Source: Aphodovivens sp036306585 (GTDB lineage Bacteria > Actinomycetota > Coriobacteriia > Coriobacteriales > Eggerthellaceae). From it: a stretch of 64,000 nt of DNA. Where the stretch lies: positions 186,001 through 250,000 of the forward strand of contig JAXJZF010000002.1 in the NCBI GenBank assembly GCA_036306585.1, in the 5' to 3' direction. How positions within the stretch are numbered: position 1 is the first letter of the stretch; each line of letters starts with the position of its first letter. Of the stretch, positions 17,678 to 27,066 are shown one piece after another. The position numbers and the translations under genes were made by a program. The notes under the pieces are model-generated. The model ran no database searches. It was not told the origin of the DNA and saw only the letters and a list, made by a program, of their open reading frames with translations.

Positions 17678-18808
17678 ATGGAGTTCGTCCCGAGTCCCAA
17701 CGATGCCCCCTTTGTGCTCGAAGCTTCGGCGACTGCGGCGTTCGCGGCGCTTGAAGCGGCGTACGACGATGAAATCCAAGAGCATGTGAACGCCGTCGTG
17801 ATCGGCGGCGGCACGGGCGCGCCCGTTTCCCTGCGCACGCTGCTGTCCCTGGGCGCCTCAACGAGCGCCATCGTCGCTATGGCAGATGATGGTGGGTCGA
17901 CGGGTATCCTTCGCGAGGAGGCGAACGTCACCCCGCCCGGTGACATCCGCAAATGCATTGCTGCACTGGCGGCGGACCCTGACGATCCGCTCACGCGCGC
18001 GTTCAAATACCGCTTCACATTCGCACATAACCACACTCTGGGCAACCTCATGCTGTCTGCGTTGGAGGATGCTACCGGGTCGTTTCCCGAGGCCATCCAG
18101 ATTTGCGAGCGGCTTCTCCATGCGCGGGGCAAGGTGTACCCATCCACGCTGGATCGCGTGACGCTGTCCGCGACGACACGTGACGGTCGCGAGCTTGAGG
18201 GGCAGGCGGTGGCGTGCCATTCGCGCACGGCTTTGGAGCGCGTGAGCCTGCATGGGATCCATATCGAAGCCTACCGCCCCGCGCTCGACGCCATCAGGGA
18301 CGCCGACCTTATCGTGCTCGGGCCCGGCTCGCTGTTTACCTCCATCATCCCCAATCTGCTGGTTCCCGGGGTCGTGGATGCTATCCGCGATTCGCGGGGC
18401 GCGTGCGTGTTCGTGTGCTCTCTAGCCGACATGCAAGGTGAGACCTGGGGCCTCACCGCTCGCGAGCATTACGAGGCGCTGTGCGACCATGGCATGCGCG
18501 GGCTGATCGACTACATGCTGGTGCATGTTCCCCATGGGCTTTCCCTCGACGGGCTCACCGACGAGGCGTTCGCGGCAGCGGTGAGCGAGCATTCCGATGG
18601 ATGGGACGGCGGCTCATCCGACCCGGAAGCCCAGCGTATCCGCCCCGTCGCCATCACCTACCAGGATGCGCGCGCCATCCAAGAGCAGGGCACCGTCGTT
18701 TTGGCGCGCAACCTCGTCGACCCGCAGCGGCCGACGTGGCACGATCCCGCTGCTTTGCGCGATGCGTTCTTGAGGGTATTGAAGCTATGTCGTTCACGTC
18801 GGTGGTAA
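17678..18808 (+). CDS. yvcK: YvcK-type gluconeogenesis factor (CofD-like)
   Basis: Family required for cell shape and for growth on gluconeogenic carbon sources in Gram-positives; binds UDP-sugars. 376 residues. After about 35 unconserved residues comes AVVIGGGTGAPVSLRTLL, then MADDGGSTGILREE, PPGDIRKC, HTLGNLML and LGPGSLFTSIIPNLLVPGV, all typical. The last 22 bases overlap the start of whiA. The conserved rapZ-yvcK-whiA order supports all three assignments. Confidence 0.94.
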   Translation: MEFVPSPNDAPFVLEASATAAFAALEAAYDDEIQEHVNAVVIGGGTGAPVSLRTLLSLGASTSAIVAMADDGGSTGILREEANVTPPGDIRKCIAALAADPDDPLTRAFKYRFTFAHNHTLGNLMLSALEDATGSFPEAIQICERLLHARGKVYPSTLDRVTLSATTRDGRELEGQAVACHSRTALERVSLHGIHIEAYRPALDAIRDADLIVLGPGSLFTSIIPNLLVPGVVDAIRDSRGACVFVCSLADMQGETWGLTAREHYEALCDHGMRGLIDYMLVHVPHGLSLDGLTDEAFAAAVSEHSDGWDGGSSDPEAQRIRPVAITYQDARAIQEQGTVVLARNLVDPQRPTWHDPAALRDAFLRVLKLCRSRRW

Positions 18809-19719
18809 AAAACGAACTGGCGCACGTGCCGCCTGTATGCTCGCATTGCGATAAGGCCACGCTTGCCGCATTGGTACGCATCGAGGGCACGCTGTTCCTT
18901 TCCGGGCAGGGCCGTTACCGCGTCGAGGTTGCCACGGATGTTCCCGCTGTGGCGCGCTTGGTCATCGGCCACTTGCATTCGCTCTATCATTTGAAAACCG
19001 ACCTCACCGTGCGTCGCAGCGTGCTGCATCAGACGCCGAACTACCTCATCAATGCGCCCACGCAACCGCAGCTTGCCGAGGCGCTTGCGGATATGGGCGT
19101 GCTGTCGGCCAATGGAGGGCTCGAGCCTGGCATCAAGCCCGCTTTGGTTGAGAAACAATGCTGTGCGGCTGCCTATCTGCGCGGCGCGTTTCTGGGGAGC
19201 GGGTTCGTCTCGAACCCCCGTGGCGACTTCCACTTCGAGATCACGGTCGAAACCGAGCCGATGGCCCAGGGACTGGTGGAGCTCATGGCGCGCAAGGGGA
19301 TCGCCGCGCGCGTCATGCAGCGGCGCAGCAGCTACATGGTGTATCTGAAAAGCGGCGCGGCCATCATGGAGTTCCTCGCATATGCCGGCGCCCATAAGGC
19401 AGCGCTCGAGATGGAGAACCAGCGCGTAATCAAAAGCGTGCGCAACGACGTTAATCGCACTATCAACGCGGAGATGGCCAACCAGGCGAAGGCAACCGAC
19501 GCCGCGTTCGACCAGATGCTGGCAATCCGCACTGTTTTAGAGCATCGGCGCATCGAGACCCTGCCTGAGGCGCTGCAGCAGTTCATCCGCCTGCGCGTGG
19601 CGAACCCCAATGCATCGCTGAAGGAACTTGGCCAGATGGCCGACCCTCCTCTGTCAAAATCGGCCGTGTACCACCGCGTGCGCCGCATTGAGAAGATGGC
19701 GGCAGAGCTTTCCGAATAA
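18787..19719 (+). CDS. whiA: DNA-binding protein WhiA
   Basis: Gram-positive-specific protein combining a degenerate LAGLIDADG homing-endonuclease fold with a C-terminal helix-turn-helix; regulator of cell division and, in streptomycetes, sporulation. 310 residues beginning MSFTSVVKNELAHV. It shows CCAAAYLRGAFLGSG, NDVNRTINAEMANQAK, and the HTH segment LKELGQMADPPLSKSAVYHR near the C-terminus. ATG at 18787 lies inside yvcK, so translation is probably coupled. Confidence 0.96.
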   Translation: MSFTSVVKNELAHVPPVCSHCDKATLAALVRIEGTLFLSGQGRYRVEVATDVPAVARLVIGHLHSLYHLKTDLTVRRSVLHQTPNYLINAPTQPQLAEALADMGVLSANGGLEPGIKPALVEKQCCAAAYLRGAFLGSGFVSNPRGDFHFEITVETEPMAQGLVELMARKGIAARVMQRRSSYMVYLKSGAAIMEFLAYAGAHKAALEMENQRVIKSVRNDVNRTINAEMANQAKATDAAFDQMLAIRTVLEHRRIETLPEALQQFIRLRVANPNASLKELGQMADPPLSKSAVYHRVRRIEKMAAELSE

Positions 19720-19920
19720 GCCGCAGGCGGTCCTTTTCAATGCGCTCTGCCTGCAGCTCAGCCCCGAAGCAACGGTATCCCGCTTGCTCTGCGCAAGCGG
19801 TCCCCATGCCGGCCATCCGCCTGATAGCCGCCCGCTTCAGGGCTATTTGCGGTAACATGAAGTCGTGCGAGCAATTCCGCCAAAAGGGCGGATGCTTCAA
19901 CCTTTCGAAAGGAGTTCCGC

Positions 19921-20922
19921 ATGGCAATCAAGGTAGGCATCAACGGATTCGGCCGCATCGGCCGTCTGGTGTTCCGCGCAATGGCCAAAGACCCTGAGAT
20001 CGAGGTCGTGGCGGTGAACGACCTGGGCGACATTCCCACCATGGCTCACCTGCTGAAGTACGACTCCGTCCACGGTCGCGCCTACGACGCCGTCGAGGTG
20101 ACCGAGGATGGATTCGTGGCCGACGGCCATGCGGTTAAGGTGCTGTGCGAGCGCGACCCCGAGAACCTTCCCTGGGGCGAGCTGGGCGTCGACGTGGTCG
20201 TCGAATCCACCGGCATCTTCAAGACCGGCGAGCTTGCATCCAAGCACATCAAGGCAGGCGCTAAGAAGGTCGTCATCACCTGCCCGGCGAAGGGCGAGGA
20301 CATCACCATCGTTATGGGTGTGAACGACGGCGATTACGACAAAGAGAAGCACAACATCATTTCCAATGCCTCCTGCACCACCAACTGCCTGGCTCCGGTG
20401 GCGAAGGTGCTCATGGAGAACTTCGGCATCAAGCGCGGCTACATGAACACCATCCACGCTTACACCAACGATCAGAAGATCCTCGACCTGCCGCATAAGG
20501 ACCTGCGTCGTGCGCGCGCCGCTGCCATGTCGATGATCCCCACTACCACGGGCGCCGCACGTGCGGTCTCGTTGGTGCTGCCCGAGCTGAAGGGCAAGCT
20601 GGACGGTTTCGCCACCCGTGTTCCCACGCCTGACGGCTCCATGGTCGACTTGACGGTCGAGCTCGAGCGCGAGGTCTCTGCCGATGAGATCAACGCTGCT
20701 ATGAAGGCCGCTGCCGAGGGCCCGTTGGCCGGCGTGCTGGAGTACCAGACCGATCCTATCGTGTCGATCGACATCGTGGGCGACTCGCATTCCTCCATTT
20801 TCGACAGTCTGCTGACCATGGTCATGGGCGGCAAGAGCAACCTGGTGAAGGTCGTCAGCTGGTACGACAACGAGTGGGGTTACAGCAACCGCGTGAAGGA
20901 TCTCGTTAAGATTCTGCTCTAG
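19921..20922 (+). CDS. gap: Glyceraldehyde-3-phosphate dehydrogenase, type I
   Basis: Oxidative phosphorylation of glyceraldehyde-3-phosphate with NAD. 333 residues. Rossmann start GINGFGRIGRLVFRA, active-site SNASCTTNCLAP near residue 151 (catalytic Cys), then HAYTNDQKILDLPHKDLRRA and SWYDNEWGYSNRV. GAAAGGAG precedes the ATG. It heads the run gap-pgk-tpiA-gpmI, with a terminator-like hairpin between gap and pgk that may let gap be made in excess. Confidence 0.97.
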   Translation: MAIKVGINGFGRIGRLVFRAMAKDPEIEVVAVNDLGDIPTMAHLLKYDSVHGRAYDAVEVTEDGFVADGHAVKVLCERDPENLPWGELGVDVVVESTGIFKTGELASKHIKAGAKKVVITCPAKGEDITIVMGVNDGDYDKEKHNIISNASCTTNCLAPVAKVLMENFGIKRGYMNTIHAYTNDQKILDLPHKDLRRARAAAMSMIPTTTGAARAVSLVLPELKGKLDGFATRVPTPDGSMVDLTVELEREVSADEINAAMKAAAEGPLAGVLEYQTDPIVSIDIVGDSHSSIFDSLLTMVMGGKSNLVKVVSWYDNEWGYSNRVKDLVKILL

Positions 20923-20928
20923 TTTTTT

Positions 20929-20961
20929 GCGGGCGGCTTCGTGCCGCCCGCTTTTGCTTTT
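20929..20961 (+). terminator. Terminator/attenuator between gap and pgk
   Basis: A 9-bp GC stem (20929-20937 with 20943-20951) is followed by TTTTGCTTTT. Lying inside the glycolytic run, it probably causes partial termination after gap. Confidence 0.85.
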
Positions 20962-20986
20962 ATAGGGACATTCGAACGGAGGCTGT

Positions 20987-22171
20987 ATGTCCGATATCAA
21001 GACCATCGATTCGCTCGATGCTGCTGGCAAGAAGGTGCTGGTGCGCGTCGATTTCAACGTCCCGGTGAAGGACGGCGTCGTCACTGACGATACGCGCATA
21101 CGCGCCGCGCTCCCCACCGTTCAGAAGCTGGTGAATGATGGCGCGCGCGTCATCCTGATGAGCCATCTGGGCCGTCCGGCGGGCACGGGCTTTGAGGAGG
21201 CGTTCACGTTGCGCCCCGCGGCGCTGCGCCTGTCCGAGCTTCTGGGCAGGCCGGTCGTGTTCGCTTCCGACACGGTGGGGCCCGATGCGCAGACTAAGGC
21301 TGACGCGCTGCGCGACGGCGATGTGCTGCTGCTTGAGAACTTGCGCTTCGACAGGCGCGAGAAGAAGAACGATCCGGAATTCTGTAAGCAGCTTGCCGCA
21401 TTGGCCGACGTGTATGTCAACGACGCGTTCGGCACCGCGCACCGTGCCCATGCGTCCACCGCGGGAGTCGCGTCGCTGCTCCCCGCCTATGCTGGCTACC
21501 TTATCGCCAAGGAGGTTTCCACTCTCACGGACATGCTCGATGATCCTAAGCGCCCCTTCGTCGCCATCTTGGGCGGTTCGAAGGTATCCGACAAGATCAA
21601 GGTCATCGACGCGCTCATCGACAAATGCGACACCCTCATCATCGGCGGCGGCATGTGCTTCACGTTCCTCGAGGCAAAGGGCCTTTCGGTGGGGACGTCG
21701 CTGAAGGAGGACGATTGGGTCGGGCGCGCAGGCGAGATGCTGGAGAAGGCGAAGGACCGCGGCGTAGACCTGCTGTTGCCGGTCGATGTGGTCGCGGCCG
21801 ATCGTTTCGCGGAGGATGCCGCCCATAAGACGGTGCCGGTGAACGCCATCCCCGACGACATGATGGGGTTGGATATCGGCGCGGGCACGGCTGCGTTGTA
21901 CGCCGATGCCATCAAGAAGGCGGGCACCGTTTTCTGGAACGGCCCGATGGGCGTGTTCGAGATGGACGCGTTCGCCGCGGGCACAAAGGCGGTGGCTCAG
22001 GCGGTGGCGGACAACCAGCAGGCTGACACCGTCATCGGCGGCGGCGACAGTGTTGCTGCGGTGAATAAGTTCGATTTGGCGGATAAGATGACGTTCATCT
22101 CCACCGGCGGCGGAGCGTCGATGGAGCTGGTGCAGGGCGAGATATTGCCCGGCGTCGAAGCTTTGAAATAG
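20987..22171 (+). CDS. pgk: Phosphoglycerate kinase
   Basis: Makes ATP from 1,3-bisphosphoglycerate. 394 residues. VLVRVDFNVPVKDG near the N-terminus, SHLGRP, DAFGTAHRAHAST, AILGGSKVSDKI and the C-terminal GGGDSVAAV and STGGGASMELV loops are all intact. ATG 20987 is preceded by CGGAGG. Eighteen bases separate it from tpiA. Confidence 0.97.
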   Translation: MSDIKTIDSLDAAGKKVLVRVDFNVPVKDGVVTDDTRIRAALPTVQKLVNDGARVILMSHLGRPAGTGFEEAFTLRPAALRLSELLGRPVVFASDTVGPDAQTKADALRDGDVLLLENLRFDRREKKNDPEFCKQLAALADVYVNDAFGTAHRAHASTAGVASLLPAYAGYLIAKEVSTLTDMLDDPKRPFVAILGGSKVSDKIKVIDALIDKCDTLIIGGGMCFTFLEAKGLSVGTSLKEDDWVGRAGEMLEKAKDRGVDLLLPVDVVAADRFAEDAAHKTVPVNAIPDDMMGLDIGAGTAALYADAIKKAGTVFWNGPMGVFEMDAFAAGTKAVAQAVADNQQADTVIGGGDSVAAVNKFDLADKMTFISTGGGASMELVQGEILPGVEALK

Positions 22172-22189
22172 CGTCAGGAGGAAGGGAAT

Positions 22190-22960
22190 ATGTCTCGTAA
22201 GCCTTTGATGGCGGGAAACTGGAAGATGAACAACACTGTCGGCGAGGCGGTGGTTCTCACGCAGGAGATCTCCAACGAGTTCGAGCGCGAATGGCACGAG
22301 CAGGTGGATGTGGTCATCTGCCCGCCTTACGTGGATCTGAAACCGGCGAAAACCGTCCTTGACTTCGATAAGACCAAGGTCGCCGTGGGCGCGCAGAACG
22401 TGCATTGGGAGCCGTCCGGCGCCTATACCGGCGAGATCTCGGTGAGCATGCTCAAGGAGATCGGCTGCGAATACTGCATTGTGGGTCATTCCGAGCGTCG
22501 CACGATGTTCGGCGAGACCAACGAGAACGTTAACCGCAAGGTACGCGCTCTCATCGATGCGGACATCGCCCCCATCGTGTGCGTGGGCGAATCGCTCGCC
22601 GTGCGCGACGATGGCACCGCCGAGGAGTTCGTGTGCGCCCAGGTGCGCGCCGCGCTCGCGGGCGTCGACACCGAGGAAGCGGGCACGGTCGTGGTCGCCT
22701 ATGAGCCCATCTGGGCCATCGGCACCGGCCGCACCGCCACGCCCGAGCAGGCGCAGGCGGTATGCGCCGCCATTCGCGCCACGCTTGTCGAGCTGTTCGG
22801 CCAGGAGACCGCTGATTCCCTGCGTATCCTGTACGGCGGATCGATGAACGTGGGCAACGTTGAATCGCTCCTTGCGCAGCCTGACATCGACGGTGGCCTG
22901 GTGGGCGGCGCCAGCCTGAAGGTCGGTTCCTTCATCGCCCTGGTGAAGGCGTGCCTGTAA
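22190..22960 (+). CDS. tpiA: Triose-phosphate isomerase
   Basis: Interconverts dihydroxyacetone phosphate and glyceraldehyde-3-phosphate. 256 residues: MAGNWKMNNT (catalytic Lys), GHSERRTMFGE (catalytic His), VAYEPIWAIGTG (catalytic Glu) and the phosphate loop LYGGSMNVGN/GLVGGASL. AGGAGG precedes the ATG. Its TAA overlaps the gpmI start by one base. Confidence 0.97.
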   Translation: MSRKPLMAGNWKMNNTVGEAVVLTQEISNEFEREWHEQVDVVICPPYVDLKPAKTVLDFDKTKVAVGAQNVHWEPSGAYTGEISVSMLKEIGCEYCIVGHSERRTMFGETNENVNRKVRALIDADIAPIVCVGESLAVRDDGTAEEFVCAQVRAALAGVDTEEAGTVVVAYEPIWAIGTGRTATPEQAQAVCAAIRATLVELFGQETADSLRILYGGSMNVGNVESLLAQPDIDGGLVGGASLKVGSFIALVKACL

Positions 22961-24534
22961 TGTCCGGGGGAGCTTGTACTACCGATGGACTTCATCTGCC
23001 TGCGGCGCTTATCATCATGGACGGGTTCGGCATTGCCGAGCCCGGTCCCGGCAATGCCATCTCGCTTGCCAACACTCCGGTCCTCGACAGGGTGCTTTCC
23101 ACTTGCCCCACCATCAAGCTGCAGGCTTCGGGCAAGGCGGTGGGCCTTCCCGAGGGTCAGATGGGCAATTCTGAAGTTGGGCATTTGAACATCGGTGCTG
23201 GGCGCGTGGTCCATCAGGAGCTTTCGCGCATCAACCATGCATGCGAGGACGGCACATTGCAGCATAACGAGGCGCTTATCGACGCGTTCCGTTCTGCCTG
23301 CGAGCCCGGCGCGTCGCTGCATCTCATGGGGCTTCTTTCCGATGGTGGAGTGCATTCCAACAATGTCCACCTGTATGCGTTGCTCGATATGGCGGCCTCG
23401 ATGGGCGTCCCCAGCGTGCATGTGCACTGCTTCCTCGATGGACGCGATGTGCCGCCCTCGAGCGGTAAGGGCTATGTCGAGGAGCTGCAGGGTAAAATCG
23501 ATCGGCTCAACGCGACGGCAAGGGACGGCGTGTTCTCCATTGCCAGCATATCGGGACGCTATTACGCCATGGACCGCGATAAGCGCTGGGATCGTGTTCG
23601 GAAGGCATGGGATGCCATTGTGCATCCCCAGGGTCTTTCCGAGGCGCCTGATGCCGCAACAGCCGTGCTGCAGTCCTACGACCAAGGCATCACCGACGAG
23701 TTCGTCGTCCCCGTGGCGTTCGATAGTCGTGGAGTGCGCGATGGTGATTCGGTCGTGTTCTTTAACTTCAGGCCTGACCGTGCCCGCGAACTCTCCCATG
23801 CGTTCTGCGATGGAGCGTTCGATGGCTTCGATCGCGGGGATGTGCCCGATGTATCGTTCGTCTGCCTCACGGAATACGACCCGTCCATCGACGCGCCGGT
23901 CGCATTTCCCAAGGAGTTCCCGCAAAACGTTCTGGCTGACGTGCTGGCTTCGGCGAGGTTGCGCCAGTACCACATTGCCGAAACCGAGAAGTACGCCCAT
24001 GTCACGTTCTTCCTCAACGGGGGAGTGGAGGAGCCGAAGGAGGGGGAGCGGCGCGTGCTCATTCCCAGTCCTAAGGTAGCCACATATGACTTGCAGCCCG
24101 AGATGAGTGAACCAGAAGTGGCCCGCACGCTCGCTGCTGCCATCGATGCTGACGAAGCCGATGTCTATATCGTTAATTTCGCCAATTGCGACATGGTGGG
24201 GCATACCGGCGTCATTCCCGCCGCGGTGGCCGCTGTCGAGGCGGTCGATGCTGGCGTGGGCATGGTGCTGGACGCGCTTGAGCGCAAGGGCGGCACTGCC
24301 CTGCTCACCGCCGATCACGGCAATGCTGACAAGATGCTGGCGGAAGACGGCTCCCCGTTCACCGCGCACACCACAGCGCTCGTGCCGTTGAGCCTCATCG
24401 ATTTCTCCGGTCGGGATTTGACCTTCGTCGCCGAGCGGGGGGCGCTTTGCAACCTCGCGCCCAGCTTGCTGGACATCATCGGGATCGACGCTCCGGACGA
24501 AATGGATGCCAGCAGCCTCATTGCGCAGCAGTAA
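22960..24534 (+). CDS. gpmI: 2,3-bisphosphoglycerate-independent phosphoglycerate mutase
   Basis: Manganese-dependent mutase interconverting 3- and 2-phosphoglycerate. 524 residues. IIMDGFGIAEPG (metal Asp), MGNSEVGHLNIGAGR near residue 69 (phosphorylated Ser), HCFLDGRDVPPSS, GRYYAMDRDKRWDR, NFRPDRARELS, NCDMVGHTG and TADHGNADKM are all present. I start at ATG 22960, which overlaps the tpiA stop as TAATG; GTG at 22951 would add three residues. Confidence 0.96.
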   Translation: MSGGACTTDGLHLPAALIIMDGFGIAEPGPGNAISLANTPVLDRVLSTCPTIKLQASGKAVGLPEGQMGNSEVGHLNIGAGRVVHQELSRINHACEDGTLQHNEALIDAFRSACEPGASLHLMGLLSDGGVHSNNVHLYALLDMAASMGVPSVHVHCFLDGRDVPPSSGKGYVEELQGKIDRLNATARDGVFSIASISGRYYAMDRDKRWDRVRKAWDAIVHPQGLSEAPDAATAVLQSYDQGITDEFVVPVAFDSRGVRDGDSVVFFNFRPDRARELSHAFCDGAFDGFDRGDVPDVSFVCLTEYDPSIDAPVAFPKEFPQNVLADVLASARLRQYHIAETEKYAHVTFFLNGGVEEPKEGERRVLIPSPKVATYDLQPEMSEPEVARTLAAAIDADEADVYIVNFANCDMVGHTGVIPAAVAAVEAVDAGVGMVLDALERKGGTALLTADHGNADKMLAEDGSPFTAHTTALVPLSLIDFSGRDLTFVAERGALCNLAPSLLDIIGIDAPDEMDASSLIAQQ

Positions 24535-24768
24535 GCGCGCTGCGCTTTGACGGTGTCGTTCTCATCGAAGGCGCGGATGGCGAGTTGGCGGCAAGCTGGG
24601 GCTTTGCGGCATCGGCTTGCCCTTGCCCTTTGAGGGTCGGAGTGCAAAGTCGACATGCGACGGATACGATATGGCATCCGGGTAGCAACTTTTCGAGAGC
24701 CTCCCAGATGCTGGATGGACGATTCTGCATCGAACCGCGTAGATGCTGCAGGTTTTAGGTATTTGACC
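24535..24768. other. Gene-free spacer between gpmI and the secG promoter
   Basis: No gene, RNA or repeat could be recognised here. Short open frames lack Shine-Dalgarno sequences and recognisable motifs. Confidence 0.5.
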
Positions 24769-24798
24769 TTGCATCCCATACCCGACCTGAGCTAATAT
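24769..24798 (+). promoter_or_regulatory. Candidate secG promoter
   Basis: TTGCAT at 24769-24774 and TAATAT at 24793-24798, spacer 18, about 70 bases before the secG start. Confidence 0.55.
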
Positions 24799-24868
24799 CT
24801 ATAACTTGCATGCACGGGGTCGGCGGATGTTTCCGCTGCGCCTCTCGAGACTAGAAAAGGATAGGGCT

Positions 24869-25123
24869 TTGAATCCTCTCGTTATTATCTTTCTGATTCT
24901 GCTGGTGATCTCCGGTGCCGGCCTGATTGTGTTCATCCTGCTGCATTCCGGCAAGGGCACGGGCATCTCCGATATGATCGCCAGCTCCGTTTACTCTTCG
25001 CAAACGGGTACAAGCATCGTCGAGAAGAATCTCGATCGCATCACAATCGTTTTCGCTGTTGTCTTTCTGATCTCGTTGCTGGTTCTCATGGTCATTTATC
25101 CTCACGGGACGATCCAGCGCTAG
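24869..25123 (+). CDS. secG: Preprotein translocase subunit SecG
   Basis: Small integral membrane subunit of the SecYEG channel. 84 residues with two transmembrane helices (about residues 3-23 and 52-75) flanking the conserved loop LLHSGKGTGISDMIASS. It starts at TTG 24869, preceded by AAAAGGA; an upstream in-frame ATG at 24806 would add 21 basic residues atypical for SecG. secG after the glycolytic genes is a common Gram-positive arrangement. Confidence 0.93.
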   Translation: MNPLVIIFLILLVISGAGLIVFILLHSGKGTGISDMIASSVYSSQTGTSIVEKNLDRITIVFAVVFLISLLVLMVIYPHGTIQR

Positions 25124-25211
25124 GCTACGTCCTCCCCGAGCGTCTTCGTATCGTGCTTCGGGGACGCATTTTCGCATCCGCAGTATTTGGAAGATTCTTC
25201 AAATTCGGGGG

Positions 25212-25240
25212 TTCACAAGCTGTGGGGGTTAGGCTAAAAT
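25212..25240 (+). promoter_or_regulatory. Promoter of tRNA-Leu
   Basis: TTCACA at 25212-25217, 17-base spacer, TAAAAT at 25235-25240, about 29 bases upstream of the tRNA. Confidence 0.65.
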
Positions 25241-25268
25241 AGCCAACGTTGCATTTCAGCAACCCTAT

Positions 25269-25358
25269 GTCGGAGTGGTGGAACGGCAGACACGCAAGCT
25301 TGAGGTGCTTGTGCCCACTTATACGGGTGTGCGGGTTCAAATCCCGCCTCCGACACCA
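25269..25358 (+). tRNA. tRNA-Leu (anticodon GAG)
   Basis: Class II tRNA with a long variable arm: acceptor GTCGGAG/CTCCGAC, anticodon stem CAAGC/GCTTG with loop TTGAGGT (anticodon GAG), T-loop TTCAAAT and encoded CCA. Confidence 0.96.
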
Positions 25359-25367
25359 TCGAAACAA

Positions 25368-25395
25368 AAGCGGATCCATTCGGGTCCGCTTTTTC
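25368..25395 (+). terminator. Terminator after tRNA-Leu
   Basis: An 11-bp stem with one G-U pair (25368-25378 with 25383-25393) around ATTC, ending in a run of five T. Confidence 0.88.
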
Positions 25396-26055
25396 AATTT
25401 CGTTCGCTATATCTCGCGTACCTATACAGTTTCGGTAGCTATGCCCGTGCCTGCGTCGGTGCCGCGCCTACGCCAGTTCGGTGGCTGAGCTTTGTATCGC
25501 GGCTGCCCAGCATCTCGTCGCATGCAACACGATGTCGCCATAGTCTAATCGGTGCTTACGTTTGATTGCTTCAATATTTTTGCAGTTGTACCGCCAAGCG
25601 TGTGCCGTGGACTACCAGTTTTTTGTTGCGAGTCTTGATGGGCCTTCCTTTCCGACAGCGTGTTGATTACTGCCGTAAATTACAGTTTGGCCAGTCGGAT
25701 CAACGATTCGCGAGTCGTGTCCTCGTATTGGGCCCCTTAGAGGCGCTGCTTTGTGGATAAGGCCTGCAAATCGTCAGTCTCAGGGACAACTCCGTTGTTT
25801 GCAACTGCAAACAACGGTTATGGATGGGTAGTGGGTACGTCGTGCGTGCACGCGTTTGGAAATACGCCTGGAATACAACCTGCTATGAGCAAGGGGCAGG
25901 GCATCACCGCACACCGATGCTTTTTGTCCTAGGAAGGACGGCGTTGGAGGTCGATCCAATGTTGCGCTCGTCCAATCGAGGGCAACATCACGGTGACGAA
26001 AGCGCCTTACATAGTCGATACAACGTTACGGTCATAGCAAAGCAGCAAAGTAATG
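25396..26055. other. Gene-free stretch between two tRNA genes
   Basis: About 660 bases with no recognisable gene. Base composition looks more AT-rich than the flanks, open frames are short and motif-free, and the block lies between tRNA-Leu and tRNA-Gly. It is probably decayed accessory DNA. It holds one perfect inverted repeat, listed separately. Confidence 0.5.
25792..25817. repeat. Perfect 11-bp inverted repeat
   Basis: CCGTTGTTTGC and GCAAACAACGG flank AACT. No T-tract follows on either strand, so an operator or a relic end of a mobile element is as likely as a terminator. Confidence 0.6.
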
Positions 26056-26079
26056 AAAAAAGCCGCCCGAAGGCGGCTT
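26056..26079 (-). terminator. Terminator of tRNA-Gly(GCC)
   Basis: On the reverse strand an 8-bp stem (26079-26072 with 26067-26060) around TTCG runs into a T-run at 26059-26056. Confidence 0.9.
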
Positions 26080-26086
26080 GCATTGA

Positions 26087-26162
<76 letters not shown>

Positions 26163-26177
26163 ATCGCGCAAGCCGAT

Positions 26178-26206
26178 ATATTACTGGAAGGTCTCCTGCT
26201 TTGCAA
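26178..26206 (-). promoter_or_regulatory. Promoter of tRNA-Gly(GCC)
   Basis: Reverse strand TTGCAA (26206-26201), 17-base spacer, TAATAT (26183-26178), just upstream of the tRNA. Confidence 0.7.
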
Positions 26207-26363
26207 GGACTTTCTTGTAATTTTTTCTTTGTTTCAAGCGCGTTACTTTATGGTGGCGATTATGCAAGATTCCTCTAAGCCTAGATGGTTAAAGTAGAAT
26301 ATTGCGTTAGCTGTTTACAGTGGATTGATTTGAACGCGCGAAGACAGAAGGAGGAATGCGTTC

Positions 26364-26948
26364 ATGGAGCCGAACATCAAAGAGGTCGCGGGGCGCATTC
26401 GTGCTTTGCGCGAGGACATGGATCTCACCCAGCAGGAGATGGCGGATGCTACCGGCCGCAGCCTGGCGGAGTACCAGGCGCAGGAATCTGGTGAACAGGA
26501 TCTGTCGTTCACGTTCCTGTACAAGTGCGCCAAAAAGCTGGGCGTCGACGTTATCGAGATCCTGACAGGGGAGAACCCCCACCTTTCCGGGTATGCGCTC
26601 ACGCGCAAAGGAGAAGGCCTCTCCATCAAGCGCCGCGCTGGTTTCGAGTACCTGCATAAGGCTGCTCGCCTGAAGGACAAGCTCGCCGAGCCGTTCGTGG
26701 TCACCGCCCCTTACCTGGAAGAGGAGCAGGACAAGCCCATTCACCTGTCCTATCATGCGGGTCAGGAGCTCGATTTCATCATCTCCGGTAAGATGCGATT
26801 CGCCTATGAAGACCATGTCGAAGAGCTCGAACCTGGCGATTTCCTGATGTACGATTCGGGCCGCGGCCATGGCATGGTCGCCATCGGCGGCGAGCCGTGC
26901 GTATTCCTGGCGGTAGTGCTGAAGCCCCAGCCGGATTCCATTAGCTAG
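26364..26948 (+). CDS. XRE-family regulator with C-terminal cupin sensor (copy 1)
   Basis: 194 residues: an N-terminal XRE helix-turn-helix (about 5-65, IRALREDMDLTQQEMADATG) and a C-terminal cupin (about 110-190, HLSYHAGQELDFIISGKM and LEPGDFLMYDSGRGHGMVA). Proteins of this architecture are one-component regulators whose cupin is thought to bind a small ligand. It stands 118 bases before an acyl-CoA ligase in the same direction and most likely controls it. A second regulator-ligase pair lies 6 kb downstream. AGAAGGAGGAA precedes the ATG. Confidence 0.9.
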   Translation: MEPNIKEVAGRIRALREDMDLTQQEMADATGRSLAEYQAQESGEQDLSFTFLYKCAKKLGVDVIEILTGENPHLSGYALTRKGEGLSIKRRAGFEYLHKAARLKDKLAEPFVVTAPYLEEEQDKPIHLSYHAGQELDFIISGKMRFAYEDHVEELEPGDFLMYDSGRGHGMVAIGGEPCVFLAVVLKPQPDSIS

Positions 26949-27066
26949 GCGTTTGCCTTTGCCCGGCATCGGGGCGGTCAACGCACCGCGGGGCAAGCGC
27001 CACATATCGCAATCCGAATGAACCCAGGCACAACTACGCCGTAACCATGAAAAGGAACACCTACCA

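Noticed and set aside
20960..22489. 509-codon reverse-strand frame opposite pgk and tpiA
   Set aside because: The forward genes are complete and unmistakable; the reverse translation has no recognisable domain.
22699..24369. 556-codon reverse-strand frame opposite gpmI
   Set aside because: Same reason: antisense shadow of a complete glycolytic gene in GC-rich DNA.
26301..26363. Promoter or operator repeats before the first XRE-cupin gene
   Set aside because: Several AT-rich hexamers are present but none pairs convincingly with a -35, and the GAACGC/GCGTTC repeat is too short and widely spaced to call.
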